Part shown: positions 1 to 6,457 of the stretch, one piece after another
How positions within the stretch are numbered: the first letter of the stretch is position 1
Layout of the letters: each line of letters begins with the position of its first letter
Assembly (NCBI GenBank): GCA_903893675.1
Contig: CAITNA010000192.1
Location: forward strand, 1-9,466
From: an uncultured Micrococcales bacterium
GTDB taxonomy: Bacteria; Actinomycetota; Actinomycetes; Actinomycetales; Microbacteriaceae
DNA: 9,466 nucleotides
Direction of reading: 5' to 3'
Made by a program: the position numbers and the translations under genes
The notes under the pieces: model-generated
The model's database searches: none
Seen by the model: the letters and a program-made list of their open reading frames with translations, nothing else
What the model was told of the DNA's origin: nothing

Positions 1-1
1 C

Positions 2-241
2 CGATTTGCCAAGGGTTTGAGCACCGACGTTCAGGCCCCAGAGCTTGAGACCCGCATCGCCATCCTTCGCAAGAAGCAGTTCGACGGCATCACCCTGAGT
101 TCGAAGCCACAGAGCAACTGGTGGTGGGCAAACGTTCGCAGTTCGAACACCGAGCCACTGCTTCGCCTAAACGTCGAGGCCGCCAACCAGGAGACCATGG
201 CTGCCGTTCGCGACGAATTGCTCGGCCTAATTCGCGCTTAA
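2..241 (+). CDS. manB: Phosphomannomutase/phosphoglucomutase, C-terminal fragment
   Basis: Only the last 79 codons are in the window; the frame is open to the left edge and ends at TAA 239-241. The fragment carries RSSNTEP (fragment residues about 46-52) followed by LLRLNVEA. This is the conserved phosphate-binding loop of the C-terminal domain of alpha-D-phosphohexomutases, the loop that grips the substrate phosphate. Family members interconvert hexose-6-phosphate and hexose-1-phosphate in the cytoplasm. The mannose enzyme feeds GDP-mannose for envelope glycans. The choice of phosphomannomutase over phosphoglucomutase rests on position: from memory, manB lies upstream of sahH-mtrAB in mycobacteria. 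The active-site serine and metal loop lie outside the window, so specificity cannot be read here. The stop is 10 nt before ahcY, which suggests cotranscription. A TTG at 17 is in frame but is internal to the domain, not a start. Confidence 0.85.
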   Translation, partial: RFAKGLSTDVQAPELETRIAILRKKQFDGITLSSKPQSNWWWANVRSSNTEPLLRLNVEAANQETMAAVRDELLGLIRA

Positions 242-251
242 ACTAATAGGG

Positions 252-1700
252 ATGAACGCTCCCTTCCCTTACAAAGTCAAAGACCTAACGCTCGCCGAAG
301 CCGGTCGCCACCAGATTCGCCTTGCCGAGCACGAGATGCCTGGCCTCATGGCGCTTCGTGCCGAGTTCGCCGCCAGCCGGCCGCTCAAGGGCGCTCGCAT
401 CGCGGGCTCGCTGCACATGACCGTGCAGACCGCGGTTCTGATCGAGACCCTCGTTGCCCTTGGTGCCGAGGTGCGCTGGGCATCGTGCAACATCTTTTCA
501 ACCCAGGATGAAGCTGCCGCCGCTGTCGTAGTCGGCCCAACCGGAACCGTAGACAATCCAAAGGGTGTCCCTTGCTTCGCCTGGAAGGGCGAAACTCTCG
601 AAGAGTACTGGTGGTGCACCGAGCAGATTTTGGTTTGGGGCGACAACGCAGCTCACGGCCCGAACATGATTCTCGACGACGGCGGCGACGCAACTCTTCT
701 GGTTCACAAGGGTCGCGAATACGAGCTCGCAGGTTCAGTGCCAACCGCGAAGGCCGACGACAGCGACGAGTGGAAAATCATCCTCGATGTTTTGAAGCGT
801 TCGGTTGCAACTGCGCCAACTCGCTACACCGAAATCTCGAAGCAGATTCAGGGCGTTACCGAAGAGACCACCACCGGTGTGCACCGTCTCTATGAGCTGC
901 ACGCAAACGGCGGTCTGCTGTTTCCTGCGATTAACGTCAACGACTCGGTTACCAAGTCGAAGTTCGACAACAAGTATGGAATTCGCCACTCGCTTCCTGA
1001 CGGCCTCAACCGTGCCACCGACGTTCTCATCGGCGGCAAGGTTGTTCTCGTTGCCGGCTATGGCGATGTGGGCAAGGGTTCGGCCGATGCAATGCGCGGT
1101 CAGGGTGCTCGCGTGATTGTCACCGAGATCGACCCGATCTGCGCGCTGCAGGCCGCGATGGATGGCTACCAGGTCAGCACCATCGAGGCTGTGCTCGGCG
1201 AGGTTGACATCTTTATCTCTGCAACCGGCAACACCGGCGTGATTACCGTTGAGCACATGCTCGGCATGAAGCACAACGCCATCGTCGCCAACGTGGGCCA
1301 CTTCGACAATGAGATCGACATGGCAGGCCTTGCCAAGTTGGCCGGCGCCAAGCGCATCGAGATCAAGCCACAGGTTCACGAGTGGGAATTGCCAAATGGC
1401 CGCTCGATTCTGGTGCTCAGCGAGGGTCGTCTGATGAACCTCGGCAACGCCACCGGCCACCCAAGCTTCGTGATGAGCAACTCGTTCAGCAACCAGGTGC
1501 TTGCCCAGATCGAGCTGTTCACCAAGCGCGATCAGTATCCGCTCGGGGTCTACGTGCTGCCTAAGCACCTAGACGAGAAGGTTGCCCGTTTGCACCTTGC
1601 GGCGCTCGGTGTTCAATTGACAGAGTTAACCCCACTGCAGGCCGACTACATCGGAGTTCCGATCGAAGGCCCATACAAGCCCGAGCACTACCGCTACTAG
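252..1700 (+). CDS. ahcY: Adenosylhomocysteinase (S-adenosyl-L-homocysteine hydrolase)
   Basis: This cytoplasmic NAD-dependent enzyme reversibly splits S-adenosylhomocysteine into adenosine and homocysteine, relieving product inhibition of methyltransferases and returning homocysteine to the methionine cycle. The 482-residue protein is full length for the bacterial family. The N-terminal substrate domain has LAEHEMPGL (24-32), HMTVQTA (55-61), SCNIFSTQDE (78-87) and LDDGGD (141-146). An extra segment at about 150-190, seen in bacterial enzymes, follows. Catalytic-type residues lie in NDSVTKSKFDNKYG (K236, D240). The Rossmann domain has GYGDVGKG (269-276), then NVGHFDNEID (347-356) and EGRLMNLGNATGHPSF (391-406). 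The C-terminal tail that completes the neighbouring subunit's NAD site is intact (K476, Y480, ending in YRY). No key residue is missing. The ATG at 252 has only a weak purine run directly in front, so translation may be coupled to the gene upstream. The stop is 9 nt before mtrA. The symbol sahH is used in mycobacteria. Confidence 0.98.
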   Translation: MNAPFPYKVKDLTLAEAGRHQIRLAEHEMPGLMALRAEFAASRPLKGARIAGSLHMTVQTAVLIETLVALGAEVRWASCNIFSTQDEAAAAVVVGPTGTVDNPKGVPCFAWKGETLEEYWWCTEQILVWGDNAAHGPNMILDDGGDATLLVHKGREYELAGSVPTAKADDSDEWKIILDVLKRSVATAPTRYTEISKQIQGVTEETTTGVHRLYELHANGGLLFPAINVNDSVTKSKFDNKYGIRHSLPDGLNRATDVLIGGKVVLVAGYGDVGKGSADAMRGQGARVIVTEIDPICALQAAMDGYQVSTIEAVLGEVDIFISATGNTGVITVEHMLGMKHNAIVANVGHFDNEIDMAGLAKLAGAKRIEIKPQVHEWELPNGRSILVLSEGRLMNLGNATGHPSFVMSNSFSNQVLAQIELFTKRDQYPLGVYVLPKHLDEKVARLHLAALGVQLTELTPLQADYIGVPIEGPYKPEHYRY

Positions 1701-1703
1701 GAG
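1699..1703 (+). promoter_or_regulatory. Ribosome binding site for mtrA
   Basis: AGGAG overlaps the ahcY stop codon (TAG 1698-1700) and sits 6 nt before TTG 1710. It decides the TTG start of mtrA: no ATG lies nearby in frame, and the resulting N-terminus MSWKILVVED begins a receiver domain at the expected place. Confidence 0.75.
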
Positions 1704-1709
1704 CACCTG

Positions 1710-2411
1710 TTGAGCTGGAAGATTCTGGTCGTCGAAGACGAACAACCCGTGCTCGACATGGCCGAAATGTGGCTCGGCAATGCCGGCCACAAAGTAATCA
1801 CCTGCACCGACGGCAACCAGGCGCTCGAGGTTTTCAAGAAGAGCAAGCCAGACATCGTCGTTCTCGATTGGCAGCTGCCGGGCATCCAAGGAATCGACCT
1901 TCTGCCACAGATGCTTGCGATTTCGAATGTGCCGATTCTCATGGCAAGCGCCAAGACCGACATCGAAGAGGTTGAGCGCGCGCTCGAACTCGGAGCGGTC
2001 GACTACATCAAGAAGTCATACGGTGGCAAAGAGTTGGTCGCCAAGATCAACGCGGTGATGACCCGCCCAGTTCGCAAAGACGATACTCACATCACCATCG
2101 GACCAATCGACATCGACGTCTCGGCATACGAGGTTCGTCGCAATGGGCTTCGAATTTCGTTGACCCCACTCGAGTTCAAACTGCTGCTCACCATCGCAGA
2201 GACCCCAGACCACACCTTCACTCGCGAAGAGTTGCTCAAAGAGGTTTGGGATCACAAGAATCTGCCAGACCCGAACGAGACCAAGAATAAGGTCGACACC
2301 CGCTTGGTGAACGTGCACATTCAGCGCCTTCGTTCGAAGATCGAAGAGAACCCGGATGAGCCACAGATCGTGACGACCATCCGTGGTCGCGGCTATAAGG
2401 CCGGCGTCTAG
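1710..2411 (+). CDS. mtrA: Response regulator MtrA, OmpR/PhoB family
   Basis: This is the DNA-binding regulator partnered with the kinase MtrB encoded next door. In other Actinomycetota MtrA controls genes for cell division, wall remodelling and replication. The 233-residue protein has a receiver domain at about 3-118, with acidic residues E9-D10-E11, phospho-acceptor D53 (VLDWQLPG), switch S80 and K102. A winged-helix domain follows at about 127-233. It has SLTPLEFKLL (150-159), the recognition-helix region DTRLVNVHIQRLRSKIE (196-212) and the wing TIRGRGYKAG. The DTRLVNVH to GYKAG part matches my memory of mycobacterial MtrA closely. Two things differ. The usual lysine-proline after beta-5 is K102-S103. 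The loop between W180 and D196 has 15 residues, whereas I recall about 6 in M. tuberculosis MtrA. The start is TTG with a good AGGAG. mtrB follows after 7 nt. Identity is firm from the effector domain plus the mtrB-lpqB context. Confidence 0.93.
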   Translation: MSWKILVVEDEQPVLDMAEMWLGNAGHKVITCTDGNQALEVFKKSKPDIVVLDWQLPGIQGIDLLPQMLAISNVPILMASAKTDIEEVERALELGAVDYIKKSYGGKELVAKINAVMTRPVRKDDTHITIGPIDIDVSAYEVRRNGLRISLTPLEFKLLLTIAETPDHTFTREELLKEVWDHKNLPDPNETKNKVDTRLVNVHIQRLRSKIEENPDEPQIVTTIRGRGYKAGV

Positions 2412-2418
2412 CCAACTA

Positions 2419-3984
2419 ATGGCCAACCTGTTCAAGCGTTTTGCGTCACTTTTGCGACGCTCGCTTCAGGCTCGCTCGGTCATCTCAACCGTTGCACTCA
2501 GCGGTGTCGCGCTGATCGTGCTCGGTGGATTTTTGTCTTTCGGCATCGGCAACGGCCTTTTTCAAACCCGTGTTCAAGATGTTCTTCAGGAGTCTGAGCG
2601 CGCAGTGGGCGAGATTCAGGGCACTTTCTCGGCCTCGAGCGCTACCGACGAAGTGGCGCTGCAGACCCTGATGAACTCGATCGTGCCGAAGCTCGAGAAC
2701 ACCACCTCGAGCCAGACCCGCTGGGTGGCGCTGCTGCGCGAGCCGGGTCAGCAGTCGCTGTTGCTGCAGAGCCCGATCTCGTCGAGCCTCGACATCGCCC
2801 TTATCTCGCCTGTCATTCGCGAGCGGGTGCAACAAACCGACAACAAGCTGGTCTACCAGTCGGTTTCGATTCAGGTCGGGCAGGCGAAGCATCCTGGTTT
2901 GGTGGTCGGCTCGAAGCTCGACATTCCGCTTGCCGGCAAATACGAGCTCTATCTGGTCTATGACCTGAACCCAGAGCAGCAGACGCTCAACCTGGTGCAG
3001 GGCACTCTTGTCATCGGTGGGCTCGTTCTGCTCGCGTTGATTGCCCTTGTTTCCTATTTGGTTTCATCGCGCATCACCGGCCCGATTCGATTGGCGGCAG
3101 AAGTTGCCGAGCGCATCGAAGGCGGCGAGCTCGATGAGCGCTTGCCTGAAAAGGGCGAAGACGTTTTGGCGCAGCTGGCGCGTTCGTTCAACAAGATGAC
3201 CGTCTCGCTGCAAAAGCAGATTGACGACTACAAGAGCGTCTCGAAGATTCAGCAGCAATTCGTGGCCGACGTAAGTCACGAGCTGCGCACTCCGCTTACG
3301 GCAATCAAGATGGCCGATGAGCTGATCTATGACAATCGCTCGAGCATGGTTGAGCCACTTGCCAAGAGCGCCGAGGCAATGCATTCGCAGATCGTGCGCT
3401 TTGAGCGACTGCTCGAGGCTCTTCTAGAGATCTCGCGCTACGACGCCGGTGCAATTCAGGGCCGCTTCGAAAAGTTCAACCTGGTCGAAACCGTCGAGTC
3501 AGCAATCACATCTGTGGATGGCATCGCCAAGAAACGTGGCACCGACATCATTCTCGAGACCGCCAAGAGCGAGGTAATTGCGGAGTTCGACGAGCAGCGC
3601 ATCGAGCGGCTGATTCGCAACCTGCTCGCCAACGCCGTTGAGCACGGTGAAGGCAAGCCCATCCACGTCGCAATCGGTGAGGCTAAGAACGCCGTTGCGG
3701 TTAGCGTGACCGACCACGGCGTCGGCATGAACCGCGACCAGCTCGACAATGTCTTCTCTCGCTTCTGGCGCGCAGACCCAGCCCGCAAGCGCAGCATCGG
3801 CGGCACCGGTCTCGGCCTGTCGATCGCTCAGGCCGACGCCGCCCTGCACAACGGCTGGCTTCAGGTATGGGCCAAGCCGGGCGAAGGCGCGAGCTTCCGC
3901 CTGACCCTGCCTCGCCGTCAGGGCGTGGCCTTCAGTCAGTCGCCGCTGCCGCTGCCACCAAAGAAGAAGGTGGCCGATGCGTAA
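2419..3984 (+). CDS. mtrB: Membrane sensor histidine kinase MtrB
   Basis: This kinase senses an envelope signal and phosphorylates MtrA. With ATG 2419 the protein has 521 residues. Transmembrane helix 1 is at about 21-45, an extracytoplasmic sensor region at about 46-195, and transmembrane helix 2 at about 196-216. A HAMP linker (about 214-268, SSRITGPIRL) follows. The dimerisation/phosphoacceptor domain has VSHELRTPL with H287. The ATPase domain has the N box (NLLANAVEHG, N401 and N405), DHGVGM (432-437), FSRFWR (446-451) and GGTGLGLSIA (461-470). All boxes needed for kinase activity are present. The tail at about 501-521 is proline- and lysine-rich (PLPLPPKKK). Total length is a little under the roughly 560 residues I recall for mycobacteria. 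An in-frame GTG at 2383 would overlap mtrA by 29 nt. I prefer ATG 2419, 7 nt after the mtrA stop, although neither has a strong ribosome binding site. The gene overlaps lpqB by 8 nt, which implies coupled translation. Confidence 0.95.
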   Translation: MANLFKRFASLLRRSLQARSVISTVALSGVALIVLGGFLSFGIGNGLFQTRVQDVLQESERAVGEIQGTFSASSATDEVALQTLMNSIVPKLENTTSSQTRWVALLREPGQQSLLLQSPISSSLDIALISPVIRERVQQTDNKLVYQSVSIQVGQAKHPGLVVGSKLDIPLAGKYELYLVYDLNPEQQTLNLVQGTLVIGGLVLLALIALVSYLVSSRITGPIRLAAEVAERIEGGELDERLPEKGEDVLAQLARSFNKMTVSLQKQIDDYKSVSKIQQQFVADVSHELRTPLTAIKMADELIYDNRSSMVEPLAKSAEAMHSQIVRFERLLEALLEISRYDAGAIQGRFEKFNLVETVESAITSVDGIAKKRGTDIILETAKSEVIAEFDEQRIERLIRNLLANAVEHGEGKPIHVAIGEAKNAVAVSVTDHGVGMNRDQLDNVFSRFWRADPARKRSIGGTGLGLSIAQADAALHNGWLQVWAKPGEGASFRLTLPRRQGVAFSQSPLPLPPKKKVADA

Positions 3985-5635
3985 GTCAGTTCTGGCCGCG
4001 CTCGTTATTGGCGTGCTCGCCCTCAGTGGCTGTGCCCAGATTCCAACCGATTCTGCCGTTCAGGTCGGCAGCGACATCCAGTCGACCGTGACCAGCGACT
4101 ACACCTACTATTCGCCGAATGGTCCGAGCAAGGGCGATGGTCAGTCAGAGATCTTGAACGGCTTCATCAACGCCTTCACCGGCCCCAAGGATGACTACCT
4201 GGTTGCGCGCGAATTTCTGACTTCGAAGCTCGCATCGACTTGGAGCCCAACTCAGAATCTCTACATCGAAAACTCTCGCCCGGTGATTTCATACCAGGGC
4301 ACCGCCGCCGCAACGGTTGTGGTTCAGGCGGCAGCGAACGTCGATGAGCAGGGGCGCTACACAACTTTCACCTCGCCTGAGAGTCACACTCTCAAGTTCG
4401 AGTTTGCAAAAGAAAACGGCCAGTGGCGAATCTCGAGCGCGCCAAATGCGACCATCCTGGTTCGCCCGGTTTTCGACGTCTTGTTCCAGAGTTACAACCT
4501 CTACTTTTATGACCAGCAGATGCGCTACCTGATTCCAGATCTGCGCTGGTTCCCGACGCGCCCCTCAACCGGAACTCGTTTGGTGTCTGCGCTTTTGGCC
4601 GGCCCGAGCCCGTGGCTGAGCAAGGCTGCTCACAACAGTTTCCCTAACGGCACAAAGCTGTCGCTTGAGTCGGTGCCAATCACCGATGGCACTGCTGTTG
4701 TCGACTTGAATGCCGCCGCGGCAAAGGCCACCACCGATCAGCTGCAGCACATGCTTGCCCAGTTGAATGCGACTCTGACTCAGGTGACTTCGGTCTATGG
4801 AACCGTGATTCGAATCGTTCACGCACCGCAGTCGATCTCTGAGTTGCCATACCGACTAGCACTCAGCACCAACACGATTCCGTATCAGCTAGGCGATGGC
4901 ACGCTCGGCAATCTATCGGGGGCCAACTCGGTTGAAGCGGCGAGCCCGCAGGCTAAGGCTCTGCAGGCCACTGACTTCGCAGTCAACAACGAGAACACCT
5001 TGGTTGCCTATCTCAATAGCAACGGTGTCTCGGTGGTCAAGAACTACAAGGGCGCAACCGTGCCGACCCTTGTCGATGGCCGCCCGAACTTGCTGCGACC
5101 AGCCATTGACCCGCAGGGCTACACCTTCAGCCTTGGCAGCGGCAAGGCTTCGGTGCTTCGCGCGTTCGATCGAACCGGCAGGCCGATCTTCGCCTTCGGT
5201 GGTTGGCTGACCCAGTATGACCACGTCAGTTTCGCTATCTCGAAAGAAGGCTCGCGTCTTGCCGTAGTGCTGCGCAACGGGGCTCAGACGAGTCTCTATT
5301 CGGCTGCGATCATCCGTGACTATCAAGGTGTGCCAATCGGCATTGGCGACCCGTTGCTGCTTTCGAACGCGAAGATTGTCGGCAACGGAATCGGCTGGAT
5401 AGGCGAGAACTCCGTTGGCTTCGTTTCTGCGGTCGACGGCCTCGTCACAACGCCAACCATCGTGACCATCGGCGGCGACACCAAGACCCTCACCGCAATT
5501 GCAGGTGCCGTCGAGTTCGTGGCGTCGAGCACCGACTCCACCCAGCTAGTGCTCGATTCGCACGGAGCCGTTCTCGAGCTGCGCGGCTTCACCTGGCAGC
5601 TCGTCAAAACCGGCGTGAAGCAGCTGCACTTCTAG
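3977..5635 (+). CDS. lpqB: Lipoprotein LpqB (GerMN domain, beta-propeller-like C-terminus)
   Basis: This is a secreted lipoprotein of 552 residues. It has a lipoprotein signal peptide: M-R-K, a hydrophobic core at 5-16, and the lipobox LSGC with lipidated C19. It should therefore be anchored on the outer face of the membrane. Residues about 35-185 form the LpqB N-terminal region (ILNGFINAF, about 59-67). A GerMN-type domain covers about 190-290 (STGTRLVSALLAGPSPWL, then a VVDLN strand at 241-245). The rest, about 325-552, is rich in short strands and resembles the propeller-like C-terminus of LpqB. In mycobacteria LpqB interacts with the MtrB extracellular part and affects signalling; the position directly after mtrB supports the same role. 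The ATG lies inside the mtrB 3' end, with AAGG about 6 nt upstream. A 13-bp tandem duplication begins within the last codons and includes the TAG stop. Confidence 0.93.
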   Translation: MRKSVLAALVIGVLALSGCAQIPTDSAVQVGSDIQSTVTSDYTYYSPNGPSKGDGQSEILNGFINAFTGPKDDYLVAREFLTSKLASTWSPTQNLYIENSRPVISYQGTAAATVVVQAAANVDEQGRYTTFTSPESHTLKFEFAKENGQWRISSAPNATILVRPVFDVLFQSYNLYFYDQQMRYLIPDLRWFPTRPSTGTRLVSALLAGPSPWLSKAAHNSFPNGTKLSLESVPITDGTAVVDLNAAAAKATTDQLQHMLAQLNATLTQVTSVYGTVIRIVHAPQSISELPYRLALSTNTIPYQLGDGTLGNLSGANSVEAASPQAKALQATDFAVNNENTLVAYLNSNGVSVVKNYKGATVPTLVDGRPNLLRPAIDPQGYTFSLGSGKASVLRAFDRTGRPIFAFGGWLTQYDHVSFAISKEGSRLAVVLRNGAQTSLYSAAIIRDYQGVPIGIGDPLLLSNAKIVGNGIGWIGENSVGFVSAVDGLVTTPTIVTIGGDTKTLTAIAGAVEFVASSTDSTQLVLDSHGAVLELRGFTWQLVKTGVKQLHF

Positions 5636-5653
5636 ACTGCACTTCTAGACTGC
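5624..5653. repeat. 13-bp tandem repeat across the lpqB stop codon
   Basis: CTGCACTTCTAGA occurs at 5624-5636 and again, perfectly and without a gap, at 5637-5649. It is followed by the first four bases of a third copy (CTGC 5650-5653). The first copy encodes the last residues of LpqB and its TAG stop; the second therefore carries a second TAG at 5646-5648. It looks like a simple slippage duplication. Confidence 0.95.
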
Positions 5654-5660
5654 GGTTCGC

Positions 5661-5690
5661 CGCGAGTTCTCTCGCGCTTTCCTTTCGTTT
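5661..5690 (+). terminator. Probable rho-independent terminator after lpqB
   Basis: A perfect 6-bp GC-rich stem (CGCGAG 5661-5666 with CTCGCG 5671-5676, loop TTCT) is followed by a pyrimidine/T-rich tract (CTTTCCTTTCGTTT). It lies 26 nt after the lpqB stop and fits the end of the manB-ahcY-mtrAB-lpqB unit. An overlapping smaller hairpin (GCGG 5652-5655 with CCGC 5660-5663, loop TTCG) and a following one (CGTTT 5686-5690 with AAACG 5696-5700) share bases with it. The T tract is interrupted by C and G, so termination may be partial. Confidence 0.65.
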
Positions 5691-5790
5691 CCCACAAACG
5701 CTCTGCGCACGCAATCTTGTGCACAGATTTCATCTCGGATGCACATCCAGCGTTTTTCTTTGCAAGTGTTTTTGCGTGCGCCTGTTTGAG

Positions 5791-6393
5791 ATGTTTCTGC
5801 CGAGCAACTGTGTCTCGTGTGGGCGAGAGCCCTCGGTGCTCTGCGAGCGTTGTCGGCTCGAGTTGAACGAAAGCGTTCGAGCGATAAGTCGAGCGGGGCT
5901 CGAGGGTTTCTGCCTGATCGAATACGAGCAACTCGGCAGTCAGTTGATGCACGCTTTCAAGTCGGGCGGGCTGTTCGCGCTAGGGCAGTCGCTCGCCTCG
6001 AGACTGGCGGCCGAGCAACCCAGGCCCCAGGCCGATTGGCTGGTGGCCGCGCCTTCTTCGGCCCAGGCAACGCGAGCCCGCGGGTTCGTTCCTGCCGCCG
6101 TGATTGCAGCCACGCTTGGCCGGGCCTGGGGGCTGCCCGTGCTCGAGGCTCGGCTGGTGCGAGATGTTGCCGACCAGGCCGGGCTTAGCTCCGATCAGCG
6201 GCGAAGCAACCTTGCCGGTGCCATAACAATCGGTCGCCCGCTGACCGGCAAGGCGGTTTGGCTGGTCGACGACATCACGACGACAGGCGCCACCCTCGGC
6301 GAGCTGGCCGCGGCATGCCGTGCGGCAGGTGCATCCGTGGCGGGGTTTTCGACCCTCGCCCAAACTTCTTTGAAAATGGCAACACAGAAATGA
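5791..6393 (+). CDS. ComF-family phosphoribosyltransferase-like protein
   Basis: This is a small cytoplasmic protein of the ComF/GntX family. In naturally competent bacteria ComF is needed for DNA uptake; in most Actinomycetota the role is unknown. From ATG 5791 it has 200 residues. An N-terminal zinc-finger-like pair CVSC (7-10) and CERC (18-21) comes first. Next are QATRARGF (92-99) and QAGLSSDQRRSNLAGA (129-144). The PRPP-binding loop VWLVDDITTTGAT (156-168) has the two aspartates typical of type I phosphoribosyltransferases. The start is uncertain. The frame is open upstream, with GTG at 5776 and at 5719 also possible, and none has a convincing ribosome binding site. The 5719 start would add 24 residues with extra cysteines that do not look like the family, while 5776 would add only five. 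A comF-like gene in this place, between lpqB and hpf, agrees with the mycobacterial order as I recall it. Confidence 0.88.
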   Translation: MFLPSNCVSCGREPSVLCERCRLELNESVRAISRAGLEGFCLIEYEQLGSQLMHAFKSGGLFALGQSLASRLAAEQPRPQADWLVAAPSSAQATRARGFVPAAVIAATLGRAWGLPVLEARLVRDVADQAGLSSDQRRSNLAGAITIGRPLTGKAVWLVDDITTTGATLGELAAACRAAGASVAGFSTLAQTSLKMATQK

Positions 6394-6402
6394 AAACGGG
6401 TC

Positions 6403-6408
6403 TATCTT
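6403..6408 (+). promoter_or_regulatory. Possible -10 element upstream of hpf
   Basis: TATCTT fits the TAnnnT pattern and lies 49 nt before the hpf start, just after the comF stop. I see no good -35 at 16-18 nt upstream; the nearest TTGAAA (6370-6375) is too far away. hpf may instead be read through from comF, or use an alternative sigma factor. Confidence 0.25.
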
Positions 6409-6420
6409 GATTGCAAGGTA

Positions 6421-6457
6421 TCGCCTCATTGGCGAGGTGGTCCTTTAGGAGGTCACC
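6421..6457 (+). promoter_or_regulatory. Two abutting hairpins in the hpf leader, covering the ribosome binding site
   Basis: Hairpin 1 is perfect: TCGCC 6421-6425 pairs with GGCGA 6431-6435 (loop TCATT). Hairpin 2 begins at the next base. GGTG 6436-6439 pairs with CACC 6454-6457, and TCC 6441-6443 pairs with GGA 6448-6450, with an internal loop between. It ends at the base before ATG 6458. The strong ribosome binding site AGGAGGT (6447-6453) lies inside hairpin 2. CCTC 6424-6427 could instead pair with GAGG inside the site, so alternative folds exist. The pairing is read directly; a regulatory role is inference. Confidence 0.45.

Noticed and set aside
735..1568. 277-codon open frame on the minus strand opposite ahcY
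   Set aside because: It lies wholly inside a certain ahcY, has no family-like motifs, and its composition reads as the complement of ahcY codons. Long antisense frames are expected in GC-rich coding DNA.
2383..2418. GTG 2383 as the mtrB start
   Set aside because: It would overlap mtrA by 29 nt, and its extra 12 residues simply read the MtrA wing codons in another frame. ATG 2419 gives a normal short cytoplasmic stretch before the first membrane helix.
5719..5790. GTG 5719 as the start of the ComF-like protein
   Set aside because: The added 24 residues are cysteine- and phenylalanine-rich, unlike ComF N-termini, and no ribosome binding site precedes it. GTG 5776 remains possible.
5632..5952. 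106-codon minus-strand frame across the lpqB-comF gap
   Set aside because: It overlaps the terminator and the certain ComF zinc-finger region, and has no recognisable domain and no ribosome binding site that I can see.
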